64,000 nt of DNA, taken from the NCBI GenBank assembly GCA_002493905.1, contig DLAJ01000028.1, positions 70,025-134,024 of the forward strand, written 5' to 3'. Below, piece by piece: positions 17,248-25,394 of this stretch. Position numbers and translations under genes: made by a program. Each line of letters starts with the position of its first letter. Positions within the stretch are counted from its first letter, which is position 1. The notes under the pieces are model-generated. The model saw only the letters and a list, made by a program, of their open reading frames with translations, was not told the DNA's origin and ran no database searches. The DNA is from Lachnospiraceae bacterium UBA7050. GTDB lineage: Bacteria > Bacillota > Clostridia > Lachnospirales > Lachnospiraceae.

Positions 17248-18157
17248 GATACAGAAAACACTGTTAGAACAGGTTGCAGACTTGCATGAGGTGCCCGCGG
17301 GCGCTTATAATATTCGCTCGAACGGCACGCTTGCCGGAAGAAATACAACGGCGAATATTGATATTGTCACAAAGGAGGACCTGCCCGGCATCGACATTAT
17401 GATCAAACCGGGCACCAAAAACGAGAGCGTGCATATTCCGGTGCTGTTAAGCCAAAGCGGCATTAAGGAGACGGTCTATAATGATTTTTATATTGGCGAG
17501 GACTGCGACGTCACAATTGTGGCCGGGTGCGGAATCCATAACGGGGGAAAAGAGGGATCGGAGCACAGCGGAATTCATCGCTTTTTTGTGAAAAAGAACG
17601 CGCGGGTACGTTATGTGGAAAAACATTACGGACAAGGGGATGGAACCGGGGAGCGCATCATGAATCCGACGACGGAGATTACACTGGAAGACGGCGCGCA
17701 TATGGAACTGGAGATGGTGCAGATCAAGGGCATTGATTCCACGCATCGGAAAACGAAGGCAAGCCTTTCTCAGGGGGCGTCGATGGTTGTACGGGAAAAA
17801 CTTATGACGCACGGAACCCAGTATGCGAGAAGCGATTTCGAAGTGGAACTAAACGGCAGTGGCTCCACGGCAGACGTGGTTTCGCGTTCCGTGGCGAAAG
17901 AGCATTCCAAACAGGAGTTTCATGCGAATATTGTCGGCAACGAAGCTTGTTCGGGGCATACGGAATGCGACGCGATTATTATGGACAATGCGTCGGTAAC
18001 GGCGCTTCCGGCGCTGACAGCAAACCATGTGGACGCGGCCCTCATTCATGAGGCGGCAATCGGAAAAATTGCGGGAGAACAGCTGATCAAGCTGATGACG
18101 CTTGGTCTGACGAAGGAAGAAGCGGAAGAACAGATTATTAGTGGGTTTCTGAAATAG
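17240..18157 (+). CDS. SufB/SufD-family scaffold protein
   Basis: A 305-aa beta-helix protein of the SufBD family that partners SufC in Fe-S assembly. The C-terminal signature ALPALTANHVDAALIHEAAIGKI and the preceding GHTECDAIIMD segment are clear. It is shorter than SufB of the classical suf operon, and only sufC and this gene are present: no sufS, sufU or second sufD adjoin. That matches the minimal two-gene SUF arrangement of anaerobes. A GGAAAGGAG site lies in the end of sufC. Confidence 0.85.
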   Translation: MDEIQKTLLEQVADLHEVPAGAYNIRSNGTLAGRNTTANIDIVTKEDLPGIDIMIKPGTKNESVHIPVLLSQSGIKETVYNDFYIGEDCDVTIVAGCGIHNGGKEGSEHSGIHRFFVKKNARVRYVEKHYGQGDGTGERIMNPTTEITLEDGAHMELEMVQIKGIDSTHRKTKASLSQGASMVVREKLMTHGTQYARSDFEVELNGSGSTADVVSRSVAKEHSKQEFHANIVGNEACSGHTECDAIIMDNASVTALPALTANHVDAALIHEAAIGKIAGEQLIKLMTLGLTKEEAEEQIISGFLK

Positions 18158-18169
18158 GCATATGTGGAC

Positions 18170-18208
18170 GCGGCATCAGTCAAAGCGCAAGCGCGGCATC
18201 AGTCAAAG
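18170..18208 (+). repeat. 16-bp direct repeat upstream of the GH5 gene
   Basis: GCGGCATCAGTCAAAG occurs at 18170-18185 and 18193-18208, 7 nt apart, in the 89-nt gap before the endoglucanase. It could be a regulator binding site or a slipped duplication. Confidence 0.6.
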
Positions 18209-18246
18209 AGCAGACAGGGGCAGCAAAGCGGTGCAGGGGGAGGGCA

Positions 18247-20145
18247 ATGGATAAGAGAGCAATCATGAGACGGATTTGCAGCGGGGCAGTCTGTTTTTTT
18301 GTACTGCTGTTCCTTGTATCCGCATGTGGAAAAAAAGAACGGACCGGCGCGGAAGGAGCAGCCGGCGTTTTGCAGGAAGAAGGCGGACAGGATACGGCAG
18401 AAATGACGGGAGAGCCGGCAGATGCGGAAGACGCGGGTACGGGGCTGCCTTCGGATAGCACGCAGGGAGGAGAAACTTCAGAGCAGAACGGACCGGAGCG
18501 TGTGCAGGAGCCTGAGGATGCGGAAAGCCCGGACGAACATCCGAATGCGGGAACGGGGGCTGAAGATGGTCTGGGAGCGGACGGCCAAAACGGGGAAGAG
18601 GAAAATGCGGGAAGCGGCCAGAGCGCAGGGGACGGAGACACGGACAGTGCGCAAAATCTAAGAGCCGCAGAAAATCCGGCGTCTACGCCCCGGCTGCAGG
18701 CGGCGGGGACGACGCCGTACGGTACACATGGAGCGCTTTCCGTAAACGGTACGAAACTTGTGGATGCATACGGGGCGCCGTATCAGTTACGGGGCGTCAG
18801 CACGCATGGATTGTCTTGGTTTCCGCAGTATGCAAACAAAGAGGCATTCCGCACGATGCGCGACGAGTGGGGCGTGAACGTTGTGCGGCTTGCCATGTAT
18901 ACGGCGGAATACGGCGGTTACTGCGTCGGAGATCAGAATAACAGGAACGCCTTAAAACAGCTGGTGTATGACAGCGTGGATGCGGCGGCAGAGCTTGGCA
19001 TGTACGTGATCGTGGACTGGCATGTCTTAAATGACCGCGATCCGAATACATATCTTGATCAGGCGGCGGCTTTTTTCAGAGAGACAGCCGAGCGCTATGC
19101 TTTTTATGGTAACGTTATTTATGAGATTTGTAATGAGCCGAACGGCGGCGTGTCATGGCAGAGCGTCAAGAGCTATGCGGAGCAGATCATTCCGGTTATC
19201 AGAGAATACGATGCGGATGCGGTGATTATCGTCGGAACGCCGACATGGTCGCAGGATGTGGATCAGGCGGCGGCAGATCCGATTACGGGATATCAGAATA
19301 TCATGTATGCGCTTCATTTTTATGCGGATACCCACAGAGACAGCCTGCGCCAGAAAATGGTGAACGCGGTCGGAGCCGGACTGCCCGTTTTCGTTTCGGA
19401 ATATGGAATATGCGATGCGTCAGGAAACGGTGCTGTCAATCGTTCAGAGGCGGACAAATGGGTCCGCACAATGGATGAAAACGGCGTCAGCTATTGCATT
19501 TGGAACCTTTCCAATAAATCGGAGTCATCGGCGCTGATCCGTTCGAATGTAACGGCGGTAAGCGGCTGGTCTTATGAGGACTTAAGCGACAGCGGGAAAT
19601 GGTTTGTGGATATGATGGGCGCAGATCATGCCGCGCTTGGAAGCGGAGCAGACGGCGGGGCGTCGGGGGATGCCGGTGCCGGAGGAAACGGCATCAGCGG
19701 AAATTCGGGAAACGGAAGCGCGGCAGACGGTGCAGCAGGTGGAAGCGGAAGCGCATCGGGCAGTGGAGCGGGCGGCAGCGGGATTTCGGGAAACGGAGGC
19801 GGTCAGGCGCAGAATGTCACGAGCGATGCGTCAGATCCCCTGCAGGCATCCTTGTCGCTCTCTAATTCGTGGGAGACGGATGGAAAGCATTACTATCAGT
19901 ACAGTCTGGAAATCAAAAATCAGTCAGGAGCAAACGTAAACGGGTGGACCTGTGAAGTCTCATTTGACCGTAATGTGAGTGTCAGCCAGTCGTGGTGCGG
20001 CGGCTTTTCGGCAGGCGGCAGCAGCGTGACAATTACGCCGGAAACTTATAACGCCGCCATTGAGGCGGGCGCGTCGCAAGGAAATATCGGCTTTATTCTG
20101 GAGACAGATGCAGCACTTACTGTGACGGGAGTATCCTGTTGGTAA
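18247..20145 (+). CDS. lipoprotein GH5 endoglucanase with C-terminal CBM2
   Basis: 632 aa. A lipoprotein signal (LVSAC, C27) anchors it to the membrane face. An acidic, low-complexity linker spans 28-150. A GH5 catalytic domain covers about 158-455, with acid/base E297 in EICNEPNG, nucleophile E385 in FVSEYGICD, and H259 in DWHV. A Gly/Ser linker (465-530) leads to a CBM2-type cellulose-binding module (533-632) with paired cysteines near its ends. The protein would hydrolyse beta-1,4-glucans at the cell surface. No other polysaccharide genes adjoin. GGGGGAGG precedes the ATG. Confidence 0.92.
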   Translation: MDKRAIMRRICSGAVCFFVLLFLVSACGKKERTGAEGAAGVLQEEGGQDTAEMTGEPADAEDAGTGLPSDSTQGGETSEQNGPERVQEPEDAESPDEHPNAGTGAEDGLGADGQNGEEENAGSGQSAGDGDTDSAQNLRAAENPASTPRLQAAGTTPYGTHGALSVNGTKLVDAYGAPYQLRGVSTHGLSWFPQYANKEAFRTMRDEWGVNVVRLAMYTAEYGGYCVGDQNNRNALKQLVYDSVDAAAELGMYVIVDWHVLNDRDPNTYLDQAAAFFRETAERYAFYGNVIYEICNEPNGGVSWQSVKSYAEQIIPVIREYDADAVIIVGTPTWSQDVDQAAADPITGYQNIMYALHFYADTHRDSLRQKMVNAVGAGLPVFVSEYGICDASGNGAVNRSEADKWVRTMDENGVSYCIWNLSNKSESSALIRSNVTAVSGWSYEDLSDSGKWFVDMMGADHAALGSGADGGASGDAGAGGNGISGNSGNGSAADGAAGGSGSASGSGAGGSGISGNGGGQAQNVTSDASDPLQASLSLSNSWETDGKHYYQYSLEIKNQSGANVNGWTCEVSFDRNVSVSQSWCGGFSAGGSSVTITPETYNAAIEAGASQGNIGFILETDAALTVTGVSCW

Positions 20146-20284
20146 ACAGTGTCTGGCGTTGTTGCAGTAATCGGCATCTGTTGGATGATTGATACCGTCA
20201 GGAAAAAGGATTGACACAGATTACAATTGACTGACACAGAGTTCCGTTGAGGCTCGGATTCAATATCATAAAGGAGCACATCTT

Positions 20285-20788
20285 ATGAATGTGGAGGAAT
20301 TTTCGGAGCATTATCAGGTAAGGAAGCTGACGGAGGACGACGCGGAGATCGTTTTTTCACTCTGTAAGCAGAACAGCCTGTTTTATGAATATTGTCCGCC
20401 GTTTGTGACAATAGAGAGTATCTGTCATGACATGGTGAAGTTACCGCCGAAAAAAAGCAGGGAAGACAAATATTATGTCGGCTTTTTTGATGCGGGCAGA
20501 CTGATTGCGGTCATGGATCTGATCGACGGCTATCCTGATACACAGACGGCATTCATCGGCTTTTTTATGACAGATATCTCCGTGCAGAAAAGGGGAGTCG
20601 GAAGCGGTATCGTCAGCGGGCTTTGTGCATATTTTCGGGCGCACGGATATCAGGCGGTACGGCTTGGCTGGGTCAAAGGCAATGCGCAGAGCGAATCTTT
20701 CTGGCATAAAAACCATTTTGTCGAAACGGGTATTACTTACGATACGGACGGTTACACGGTTATTGTCGCACAGCGGGAACTATTTTGA
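20285..20788 (+). CDS. GNAT family N-acetyltransferase
   Basis: A 167-aa acetyl-CoA-dependent acyltransferase. The acetyl-CoA motif is seen in MTDISVQKRGVGSGIVSGL (about 98-116; Q/R-x-x-G-x-G/S), followed by the typical GWVKGNAQSESFWHKNHF motif B. The substrate cannot be deduced. AAGGAG (20271-20276) precedes the ATG. It is followed by a clear terminator, so it is a single-gene unit. Confidence 0.85.
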   Translation: MNVEEFSEHYQVRKLTEDDAEIVFSLCKQNSLFYEYCPPFVTIESICHDMVKLPPKKSREDKYYVGFFDAGRLIAVMDLIDGYPDTQTAFIGFFMTDISVQKRGVGSGIVSGLCAYFRAHGYQAVRLGWVKGNAQSESFWHKNHFVETGITYDTDGYTVIVAQRELF

Positions 20789-20849
20789 GTACCTGGATAA
20801 CCATATCAAAGAAGTGATTGTGCGAGGCTGTTTATGGAAATGTTACCGG

Positions 20850-20883
20850 ACAGGAGAGGGGAAATCTTCTCTCCTGTTTTTTT
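20850..20883 (+). terminator. terminator after the GNAT gene
   Basis: ACAGGAGAG (20850-20858) pairs with CTCTCCTGT (20869-20877); a T7 run ends at 20883. Confidence 0.88.
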
Positions 20884-21018
20884 GTTTTCAAATTTTCTGT
20901 ATGAATATTCCATTTCGTGTCGGAAAGCAATATTCAAAACAAACCATAAAATAGTCAAGACCCCGTCAGAAAAAAATGATATGCTGTTATTACATCGCGA
21001 TGGAAAGCAGGTATCAAC

Positions 21019-22482
21019 ATGAGTTATTCAACCATATCACACGCCCTTATCAATTATGTGGAGTGCCATTTTGAGGATATGAGTTTAGAGGAGATGGCAA
21101 AAAGTTTTGGATTTTCGGAGATATATCTAAGAGAACTATTTTATAGGAATGTAAATATGCCAATTATGCAGTATTGCAAGAGAAGAAGAATCGCTGCGTC
21201 TGCATTTGAGCTATTGCATTCTGATAAAAAAATTCTAACGATTGCATTGGAAAATGGATTTTCCAACCCGGAATCATATACAAGAGCGTTTAGAAAAATT
21301 TTTGGCATGACGCCAAGCCGCTTTCGATCAGAACGGCCATTGATCGGAAGAAAGCAGCTGGAGGCGGGGGTGTATGGATTGGAGCGCTTGACAGAAAAAA
21401 CAACAGGGAGTGATGAAACGATGATGGAACAAAACAAGAATAATACAATATTATATGGCATCCGGAAAATCGAACATGGTGCATATGACAGTAACACGAT
21501 GTTTCCTATTTGTGTGAAAGCCGTATCTGAATATCTGGGCGATGATGTTTCTTATGCCTATCTGATGGCAGCGACAGGGGCGGCATTTCGTTTGGTTTGG
21601 AATCAGGAAGAGTGGGATTTAAGCAACATTGACATTTATCATACCTTAAAGGAGTCAAATGACATTTACCAATATGGAGCAAAGGCATTGGGAAGGAAAT
21701 TTTCTTTTCTGGGACGGGAGAAAGGGACTTCTAAAAAAGAATTTGCGGCTTTTATAAAAACGGTAGTGGCAAAGGGGTACCCTATTATTGCATTAGGAAT
21801 CATTGGACCGCCGGAACCATGTATTGTTGCTGGATTTGAGTCTGATGGTGATGTTGTCATGGGGTGGAATTTCTTTCAGAATGACCCGGAATTTTCCAAC
21901 GCCGTTGACATAATGGACAATGGCTATTTCAGATGTGAAGCATGGTGGGAAAACACCGATACGCAGGCGGTTATGTACATCGGAGAGAAAAAAGATCATT
22001 TCTATACTGCCAAAGAGATTGTAAAGATGGCGCTTACTGTCATGGAAGCAAGGGAAGAAAACACCTATGCCAAGGGAATCAGGGCATATCAGGCATGGAA
22101 GAATATGCTTTTGCAGGAAAAGTGGTTTGTAAATGGCAGTACCTTTGATAATCTGTTTTCTAAGCTTTTGGTTCAAAATGATGCCATGGAATGTCTCCAT
22201 GACGGAAGAAAATGGGCTGCAAAATATTTTGAGGAACTGGCAAATCAATATGAAAATTCAGAAAAAGCTTTTTGCATGGACATTGCCGGTTCCTTTGAAA
22301 AAGTCAGTGCGATTGCCGGTGAAATGAAGTCCCTGATTGGAGATTGGAATGATACCGAGAGAATGCAGAAGAACTTTGGTGATCGCCTGATACGGGAAAG
22401 ACTGGGCGAATTGATTGATGCCGCCGAAAGGAGAGATAGACAGGCATATGAAAAGATGAATCTGCTCTATAACAGGATGTAA
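21019..22482 (+). CDS. AraC-type regulator fused to a large C-terminal domain, possibly BtrH-like
   Basis: 487 aa. Residues 1-105 carry an AraC/XylS double HTH placed at the N-terminus (MSLEEMAKSFGFSEIYLRELF, then ALENGFSNPESYTRAFRKIFGMTPSRFR). The remaining 380 residues contain SYAYLMAATGAAFRLVWNQEEWD, followed by GYPIIALGIIGPPEPCIVAGFE and GWNFFQN. This resembles the BtrH/C39-peptidase-like fold, but that assignment is tentative. N-terminal HTH with a C-terminal sensor is the reverse of classical AraC order. It is visibly A+T-richer than the genes to its left. It lies upstream of a tetR-ABC exporter locus. Confidence 0.75.
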   Translation: MSYSTISHALINYVECHFEDMSLEEMAKSFGFSEIYLRELFYRNVNMPIMQYCKRRRIAASAFELLHSDKKILTIALENGFSNPESYTRAFRKIFGMTPSRFRSERPLIGRKQLEAGVYGLERLTEKTTGSDETMMEQNKNNTILYGIRKIEHGAYDSNTMFPICVKAVSEYLGDDVSYAYLMAATGAAFRLVWNQEEWDLSNIDIYHTLKESNDIYQYGAKALGRKFSFLGREKGTSKKEFAAFIKTVVAKGYPIIALGIIGPPEPCIVAGFESDGDVVMGWNFFQNDPEFSNAVDIMDNGYFRCEAWWENTDTQAVMYIGEKKDHFYTAKEIVKMALTVMEAREENTYAKGIRAYQAWKNMLLQEKWFVNGSTFDNLFSKLLVQNDAMECLHDGRKWAAKYFEELANQYENSEKAFCMDIAGSFEKVSAIAGEMKSLIGDWNDTERMQKNFGDRLIRERLGELIDAAERRDRQAYEKMNLLYNRM

Positions 22483-22527
22483 GCTGCTTTGAATGAGCAG
22501 ATAGATAATTTCGGATAGAGAATTTAC

Positions 22528-22558
22528 ACAAAACAGCACTTGCAGGGTGCTGTTTTGT
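22528..22558 (+). terminator. hairpin after araC-type gene
   Basis: ACAAAACAGCAC (22528-22539) pairs perfectly with GTGCTGTTTTGT (22547-22558) over 7 nt. The U-rich tail is weak (CTGTTACAAT). The right half overlaps the promoter of the following tetR. Confidence 0.65.
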
Positions 22559-22568
22559 CTGTTACAAT
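22540..22568 (+). promoter_or_regulatory. promoter of second tetR
   Basis: TTGCAG (22540-22545), 17-nt spacer, TACAAT (22563-22568). The -35 sits in the loop of the preceding hairpin. Confidence 0.6.
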
Positions 22569-22603
22569 CTAAAACAGATGTTGCAAAACAAACGTTTTAG
22601 ATT
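22566..22603 (+). promoter_or_regulatory. candidate operator of second tetR
   Basis: A perfect 10-bp inverted repeat (AATCTAAAAC at 22566-22575, GTTTTAGATT at 22594-22603) with an 18-nt spacer overlaps the -10 and the start site. Position and symmetry suggest autorepression; a T-run after the right arm means it could also act as a weak terminator. Confidence 0.5.
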
Positions 22604-22665
22604 TTTTCAGCCAATAAAAGATTTCGACGCACATAAGGGATGGGATTGTGTAAAGGAGACTTAAG

Positions 22666-23289
22666 ATGCCGCCAAAAGCAAAATTTGAGAGGGAAGAGAT
22701 CATAGAAGCCGCGCTCGCACTCGTGCGCAGGGAAGGGTTTTCCGCATTGACAGCGAGAGCACTTGCTGCGCAGCTCGGCAGTTCACCGCGCCCGATTTTT
22801 ACCGTGTTTCAGAGTATGGAGGAAGTGCAGGGTGAAGTGATGAAAGCAGCGCGGGAATGTTATAACGGATATGTCAGAAGGGGCCTTTCGAAAACAGATG
22901 GACCACGCTTTAAGGGCGTCGGAGAGCAGTATATCCGGTTTGCTGTCGAAGAGCCGAAATTATTTGCATTGTTGTTTATGAAAGAGCAGAGCGGACAGCC
23001 GGATGTGGAGGATATTCTTCCGGTGATTGATGAGAATTATCAAGACATTCTGCAGTCAATCGTGGAGGAATACGGTATTTGCGGCGTGGACGCAGAAAAG
23101 CTGTATCGGCATCTGTGGATTTATACGCATGGGATCGCAGCGCTTCTTGCGACAAAAACCTGCTGCTTTACGCCGGAGCAGGTCAGCGTCATGGTAACGG
23201 AAATCTTTATCGGTTTATTAAAGGAAATCAAAGCTGGCACAATGAAGAACGCGTCTGAAAAGAGTGAGGGGGATAAAAAGGTTGAATAA
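22666..23289 (+). CDS. TetR/AcrR family transcriptional regulator
   Basis: 207 aa. The HTH is in residues 8-55 (EEIIEAALALVRREGF, LTARALAAQLGSSPRPIFTVF), followed by a helical effector domain (FAVEEPKLFALLFMKEQSG, HLWIYTHGIAALLA) and a charged, likely disordered tail. AAGGAG precedes the ATG. It lies 131 nt upstream of an ABC exporter that it probably represses. It is a paralogue of the TetR at 426. Confidence 0.87.
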   Translation: MPPKAKFEREEIIEAALALVRREGFSALTARALAAQLGSSPRPIFTVFQSMEEVQGEVMKAARECYNGYVRRGLSKTDGPRFKGVGEQYIRFAVEEPKLFALLFMKEQSGQPDVEDILPVIDENYQDILQSIVEEYGICGVDAEKLYRHLWIYTHGIAALLATKTCCFTPEQVSVMVTEIFIGLLKEIKAGTMKNASEKSEGDKKVE

Positions 23290-23405
23290 ATTCTCTGATG
23301 AGCAATTTATTCAACCAGGAATTTGTGCCGAAGCGTCACAAATTCCATTGATCGCAGAGCAGAATTTGAGATTCTGCCCGCGTTCCTCAGCAAAAAACGC
23401 TTCGG
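23280..23405 (+). promoter_or_regulatory. cluster of perfect inverted repeats in the tetR-ABC leader
   Basis: Three consecutive dyads: GGTTGAATAAATT/AATTTATTCAACC (23280-23292/23304-23316), GGAATTTGTG/CACAAATTCC (23318-23327/23337-23346) and GCAGAAT/ATTCTGC (23359-23365/23371-23377). The loop of the second (CCGAAGCG, 23328-23335) is the exact complement of CGCTTCGG at 23398-23405, just before the ABC gene's GAGAGG site, allowing a pseudoknot-like contact. None ends in a T-run. These may be operators or an RNA element. Confidence 0.6.
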
Positions 23406-23420
23406 AATGGAGAGGAAAAT

Positions 23421-24113
23421 ATGATCGAACTTGAGGATGTGACAAAAGCATATGGAAGCGGTGAGAGCCGCACGCAGGTATTAAAGGGAATCAGCCTTAC
23501 CATGGAGGAACATGATTTTGTGGTGATTTTAGGAGCGTCCGGTTCAGGTAAATCCACGCTGCTGCATGTGATGTCGGGCTTAGAGAAGCCGGATACGGGT
23601 AAAATCTGCTATGACGGGAAGGATATCACAAAACTTACTGACGATCAATGCACGCAGTTTAGAAAAGAGAATGTCGGTTTTATTTTTCAGCAATACTATC
23701 TGCTCCCGAATATGACGGTTGAGAAAAATGTAAAAATGGGCGCTGATCTTGCAAACAACGCGGATTATGAAGAATTGATCGAAGCAGTCGGGCTGAAAGA
23801 TAAACGGCATAAGTATCCGAATCAGTTATCAGGCGGGGAACAGCAGAGAGCTGCGATTGCCAGAGCGCTTGCGAAAAAGCCGAACGTGCTCTTTTTAGAT
23901 GAACCGACCGGAGCGCTTGATGAGGAGACCGGAAGAAGCGCACTTTACTTTATCAGCCAGCTTTATGAAAAGTATGGTTTTACAATTGTGATGGTAACGC
24001 ATAATCAGAATATTGCTGAAATGGCGCACAGGGTTGTGCTCATGAACAGCGGACGGATTGCGGAAATCCGCACGAACAAAGCGGTAAAAAACGCTTATGA
24101 GATTGGATGGTGA
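23421..24113 (+). CDS. ABC transporter ATP-binding protein (MacB/LolD-like)
   Basis: A 230-aa nucleotide-binding subunit. Walker A GASGSGKST, Q-loop FIFQQYYLLP, signature LSGGEQQR, Walker B VLFLDEPTGALD and switch His in MVTHNQ are complete. The EPTGALD and FQQYYLLPNMT wording is typical of ATPases that power FtsX/MacB-type permeases. GAGAGG precedes ATG 23421. The next gene is its permease. Confidence 0.92.
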   Translation: MIELEDVTKAYGSGESRTQVLKGISLTMEEHDFVVILGASGSGKSTLLHVMSGLEKPDTGKICYDGKDITKLTDDQCTQFRKENVGFIFQQYYLLPNMTVEKNVKMGADLANNADYEELIEAVGLKDKRHKYPNQLSGGEQQRAAIARALAKKPNVLFLDEPTGALDEETGRSALYFISQLYEKYGFTIVMVTHNQNIAEMAHRVVLMNSGRIAEIRTNKAVKNAYEIGW

Positions 24114-24117
24114 GCCT

Positions 24118-25281
24118 ATGATCGTTGGGATAAAGGATGCGGTAAAGCTGGTCAGCATTTCGATTATCTGTGCCTGTGCAGTTCTTGTCTGCACGATGTT
24201 CTTAAATTATGGAATAGATCTTATGACAATTAAGGAACTGCTGACGACCGAGCAGGAGAGGATCGTCTGGGACGCGCAGAAGGCGACCGCGCGGGTTGTC
24301 TGCCTGATTACCGGGGGATGTCTGCTTATGACCTCGGTTGTTACATTGTTTTTTTACATGAAATATTATATTGATGCGCATAAAAAAGAGCTTGGCATCT
24401 TAAAGGCGCTCGGTTACGGAAACGGAAAGATTGCCGCGAGTTTCTGGATATTTGGCAGCAGTGTTTTTATCGGTGCGGCGGCGGGATACCTTGGTGCGCA
24501 TTTGCTCATCCCCGAACTGTACCGGCTCCAAAATAAGGACGCATTTTTGCCGGAGGTTTCGGTTCGGTTTCATCCGGTACTGTTTCTGTGGATGGTGGTT
24601 CTGCCGACCGTGTTTTTTTCGGTTCTATCTGTTTTCTATGCGCGCCTGCGCTTAAAAGTGCCTGCGCTTCGACTCCTGAGAGGGGAAGGGGTGCAAAAAG
24701 CATCCGAAAAAGCGCAAAAATATCGTAAAAGCGGAACCGGACAGCAATCCACTTTTTTACATGAACTGAAACGGGCGACGCTCTGGGGAAAGAAAAGCCT
24801 TTTATTTTTTATCATTTTTTCCGCATTCTGCTTTTCTGCCATGACGCAGATGTCGTTCAGCATGAAAGAGCTCTCCAGTGATATGATGGGTATCATGATC
24901 ATGGGGATTGGTCTGATTCTGGCAGTGACGACACTGTTTTTGGCAGTGACGACGCTCGTGCGCGGAAATGCCAAGACGATTGTAATGATGCGGGCATTCG
25001 GCTATTCTAAACGTGAATGCTGTAATGCGCTGCTTGGCGTATACCGTCCGGCGGCTTATATCGGCTTCGCGATTGGAACGGCGTATCAGTACGGACTGCT
25101 GCGTGTCATGGTGGATATTGTGTTTCGAGATATGGAGGGCATGCCGGACTATCATTTCCATGTTCCGAGAATGCTTGTATCACTCGTGTGCTTTTTGGTC
25201 CTGTATGAGCTGATGGTTTGGGGCTATTCCGAAAAAATGCGACGCATTTCGATTAAGGAGATCATGATGGAATCGGAGTAG
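24118..25281 (+). CDS. FtsX-type ABC permease
   Basis: A 387-aa membrane protein with two FtsX-like modules: helices near residues 10-28, 62-85, 110-130 and 150-170, then 225-245, 260-285, 310-330 and 350-370. After each module lies the coupling motif with GILKALGYGNGKIAAS and MMRAFGYSKRECCNA. There is no large extracellular domain, unlike MacB. Start 24118 (MIVGIKDAV) has GGTGAG nearby; an in-frame ATG at 24097 inside the ATPase gene is possible. The substrate is unknown; peptide or lipid export is typical of the family. Confidence 0.85.
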   Translation: MIVGIKDAVKLVSISIICACAVLVCTMFLNYGIDLMTIKELLTTEQERIVWDAQKATARVVCLITGGCLLMTSVVTLFFYMKYYIDAHKKELGILKALGYGNGKIAASFWIFGSSVFIGAAAGYLGAHLLIPELYRLQNKDAFLPEVSVRFHPVLFLWMVVLPTVFFSVLSVFYARLRLKVPALRLLRGEGVQKASEKAQKYRKSGTGQQSTFLHELKRATLWGKKSLLFFIIFSAFCFSAMTQMSFSMKELSSDMMGIMIMGIGLILAVTTLFLAVTTLVRGNAKTIVMMRAFGYSKRECCNALLGVYRPAAYIGFAIGTAYQYGLLRVMVDIVFRDMEGMPDYHFHVPRMLVSLVCFLVLYELMVWGYSEKMRRISIKEIMMESE

Positions 25282-25328
25282 GAGAGGAATTTGGGAGAAA
25301 TTTTGTGCAAACTAAAATGGTATATGAC

Positions 25329-25357
25329 TTGTTCTCGCGTTTGGCGCATGATACAAT
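25329..25357 (+). promoter_or_regulatory. promoter of the AAA-DUF4276 unit
   Basis: TTGTTC (25329-25334), a 17-nt spacer, then TACAAT (25352-25357) with an upstream TG (extended -10). It sits 38 nt before the AAA gene, so the pair has its own constitutive-looking promoter. Confidence 0.72.
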
Positions 25358-25394
25358 ATGAAGCAGCAGGAACTGTAAGGATAAGGAGAAAGCC

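Noticed and set aside
20625..20954. 109-codon frame after the GNAT gene
   Set aside because: It overlaps the GNAT gene and runs through the terminator at 20850-20883.
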